In this document: in pieces, positions 6,925-7,500 of the stretch
Layout: every line of letters starts with the position of its first letter
Numbering within the stretch: the stretch's first letter is position 1
Source of the DNA: Candidatus Altarchaeota archaeon
GTDB lineage: Archaea; Altiarchaeota; Altiarchaeia; IMC4; SCGC-AAA252-I15
NCBI GenBank assembly: GCA_018815265.1
Contig: JAHIYG010000013.1
Coordinates: forward strand, 1-7,500
Direction of reading: 5' to 3'
DNA length: 7,500 nt
The notes under the pieces: generated by a model
Told to the model about the DNA's origin: nothing
The model's input: the letters and a program-made list of their open reading frames with translations, nothing else
Databases searched by the model: none
Position numbers and translations under genes: made by a program

Positions 6925-7249
6925 ACCAGCCGCCAGCTGTGAAATACCTGCTTTGCTCCACCCTATAGTAGTATATACCCGGCACCTCAGGGGTGAAACT
7001 GTAATTCCCATAAACATCCGTCATGCCGCTTGCTATGTAGGAGCCATCATATGAGACTTTCACATCAGCGCCGTACATCGGTCGGTCTCCAGCGCCATAG
7101 ATGAGAAAGCAATACTCCTGACCCACAGTACCGTTCTCCAAAGGCCCTGTGTTTATTTTAAAGTGTATCCTGTGGGTTTGACGATATCCCCTCGCCGAAA
7201 CAGGCAAAGACAAAAAAAGCAAAACCACGAAAACGACAAAAAGTTTCAT
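6911..7249 (-). CDS. Small secreted protein with transthyretin/Ig-like beta-sandwich domain
   Basis: A 112-residue protein from ATG 7249. Residues 1-19 are a signal peptide: Lys2, a hydrophobic core and PVSA, with probable cleavage after Ala19. The mature part is one beta-rich domain. VGQEYCFLIYGAG (42-54) starts it, and GADVKVSYDG (60-69) is followed by TDVYGNYSFTPEVPGIYYY (77-95). This TD-x-x-G-x-Y-x-F...PG-x-Y-x-Y pattern is typical of carboxypeptidase-regulatory-like/transthyretin-fold or bacterial Ig-like domains. NGT (39) and NYS (82) are N-glycosylation sequons. There is one free cysteine (Cys47) and no C-terminal anchor, so the protein is released or held by partners. A longer frame exists from 7300, but a TATA box at 7274-7281 places the transcript start at about 7249, so the short form is preferred. 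Its role is unknown; adhesion or surface decoration is possible. The 3' end overlaps the GNAT-like gene. Confidence 0.72.
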   Translation of the reverse strand: MKLFVVFVVLLFLSLPVSARGYRQTHRIHFKINTGPLENGTVGQEYCFLIYGAGDRPMYGADVKVSYDGSYIASGMTDVYGNYSFTPEVPGIYYYRVEQSRYFTAGGWFTVV

Positions 7250-7273
7250 GACATAAAAGACCCGCAGGACAAG

Positions 7274-7281
7274 TATAAAAA
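7274..7281 (-). promoter_or_regulatory. TATA box for the secreted-protein gene
   Basis: The minus strand reads TTTTTATA, centred 28 nt upstream of ATG 7249, the best match of a TATA box to leaderless spacing in this window. It lies inside the ATG that would start the longer frame at 7300, which makes that start unlikely. It sits within about 20 bp of the beginning of the histidine-kinase relic. Confidence 0.55.
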
Positions 7282-7294
7282 TGGACAAAATAGT

Positions 7295-7500
7295 GTGCAT
7301 TCAAGACAAGAATATGAAGGCAGCGACGCAGGATTGACGATAGTCAACGCCATAGTGGAAAAACACGACGGCAGAATATGGATTGAAGAAAGCAGAGTAG
7401 GCGAGGGGACAACAATGAAGTTCACACTATCCAAAAAAAAAACAAACCAATTTAGGACACCGTCCACATACTATTTTCCAGGGACACCCCAAAATATATG
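7295..7500 (+). pseudogene. Histidine kinase C-terminal (HATPase) fragment, 5'-truncated
   Basis: The plus frame from GTG 7295 reads VHSRQEYEGSDAGLTIVNA, then IVEKHDGRIWIEESRVGEGT, then TMKFTLSKKK. This is the C-terminal end of a GHKL/HATPase_c domain of a sensor histidine kinase. The pattern HSR-x-EYEG-x-G-x-GL-x-IV...IVE-x-HGG-RIW-x-E-S...GkGTt-F-x-FTL covers the G2 box and the last strands. The kinase N-box, G1 box, dimerisation helices and sensor part are absent. Upstream, in any frame, I see no kinase sequence, and the space is taken by the secreted-protein gene and its promoter. The G2 box is damaged: GSDAGL stands where GTGIGL is usual. After FTLSKKK the frame stays open to the edge without the expected stop. 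It is probably a decaying relic left by a deletion or rearrangement. A short expressed fragment starting at GTG 7295 cannot be excluded but would not bind ATP. Confidence 0.75.

Noticed and set aside
7246..7467. Minus-strand 73-codon frame at the right edge
   Set aside because: It is antisense to the histidine-kinase fragment, which has strong motif similarity. The minus frame has none and covers the secreted gene's promoter.
1..7500. CRISPR arrays, tRNA/rRNA genes, insertion sequences, integrase sites
   Set aside because: I saw no regularly spaced repeats, no tRNA-like cloverleaf, and no transposase motifs or terminal inverted repeats.

Overview
The window looks archaeal. TATA-like boxes lie about 26-33 bp upstream of several start codons and leave little or no 5' leader. 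AGA/AGG and ATA codons are frequent. Intergenic spacing is very tight, and the gene content is rich in membrane glycosyltransferases of the kind common in archaeal surface-glycan loci. A relic of a sensor histidine kinase argues mildly for a lineage with two-component systems. I cannot assign a phylum from sequence reading alone.

Layout: (1) Positions 1-886, minus strand: the N-terminal part of a GT39/PMT-like (GT-C) membrane glycosyltransferase that runs off the left edge. (2) A short divergent intergenic region (887-921) leads into a plus-strand pair: a B12-binding radical SAM enzyme (922-2406) overlapping by 11 nt a cytoplasmic GT2 polyprenyl-phosphate-sugar synthase-like enzyme (2396-3079). 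(3) Four bases further on, converging from the other strand, lies a roughly 950-codon gene for a membrane protein of the '6-pyruvoyl-tetrahydropterin synthase-related' (PF10131-type) family, 5945 down to 3084. It is cut by one in-frame TAA (4569-4571). (4) A divergent promoter region (5946-6027) separates it from a plus-strand gene for a GNAT-like acyltransferase of unknown role (6028-6924). (5) A small secreted protein with a transthyretin/Ig-like beta-sandwich (7249-6911, minus) converges on that gene and overlaps its 3' end by 14 bp. (6) At the right edge (about 7295-7500, plus) there is an unlisted remnant: the C-terminal piece of a histidine-kinase ATPase domain, missing everything upstream.

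Functional reading (inference): the GT2 enzyme could charge a polyprenyl phosphate with a sugar in the cytoplasm. The GT-C membrane proteins (1-886 and 5945-3084) could use lipid-linked sugars on the outer face. The B12 radical SAM enzyme could methylate or rearrange a lipid or sugar intermediate. This suggests a surface glycan or glycolipid modification locus. The GNAT and secreted proteins are not obviously linked to it. The observations most worth following are the single ochre codon in an otherwise intact giant gene, the histidine-kinase relic carrying the promoter of the secreted-protein gene, and the cysteine-rich extracellular domain at the end of the PTPS-related protein.
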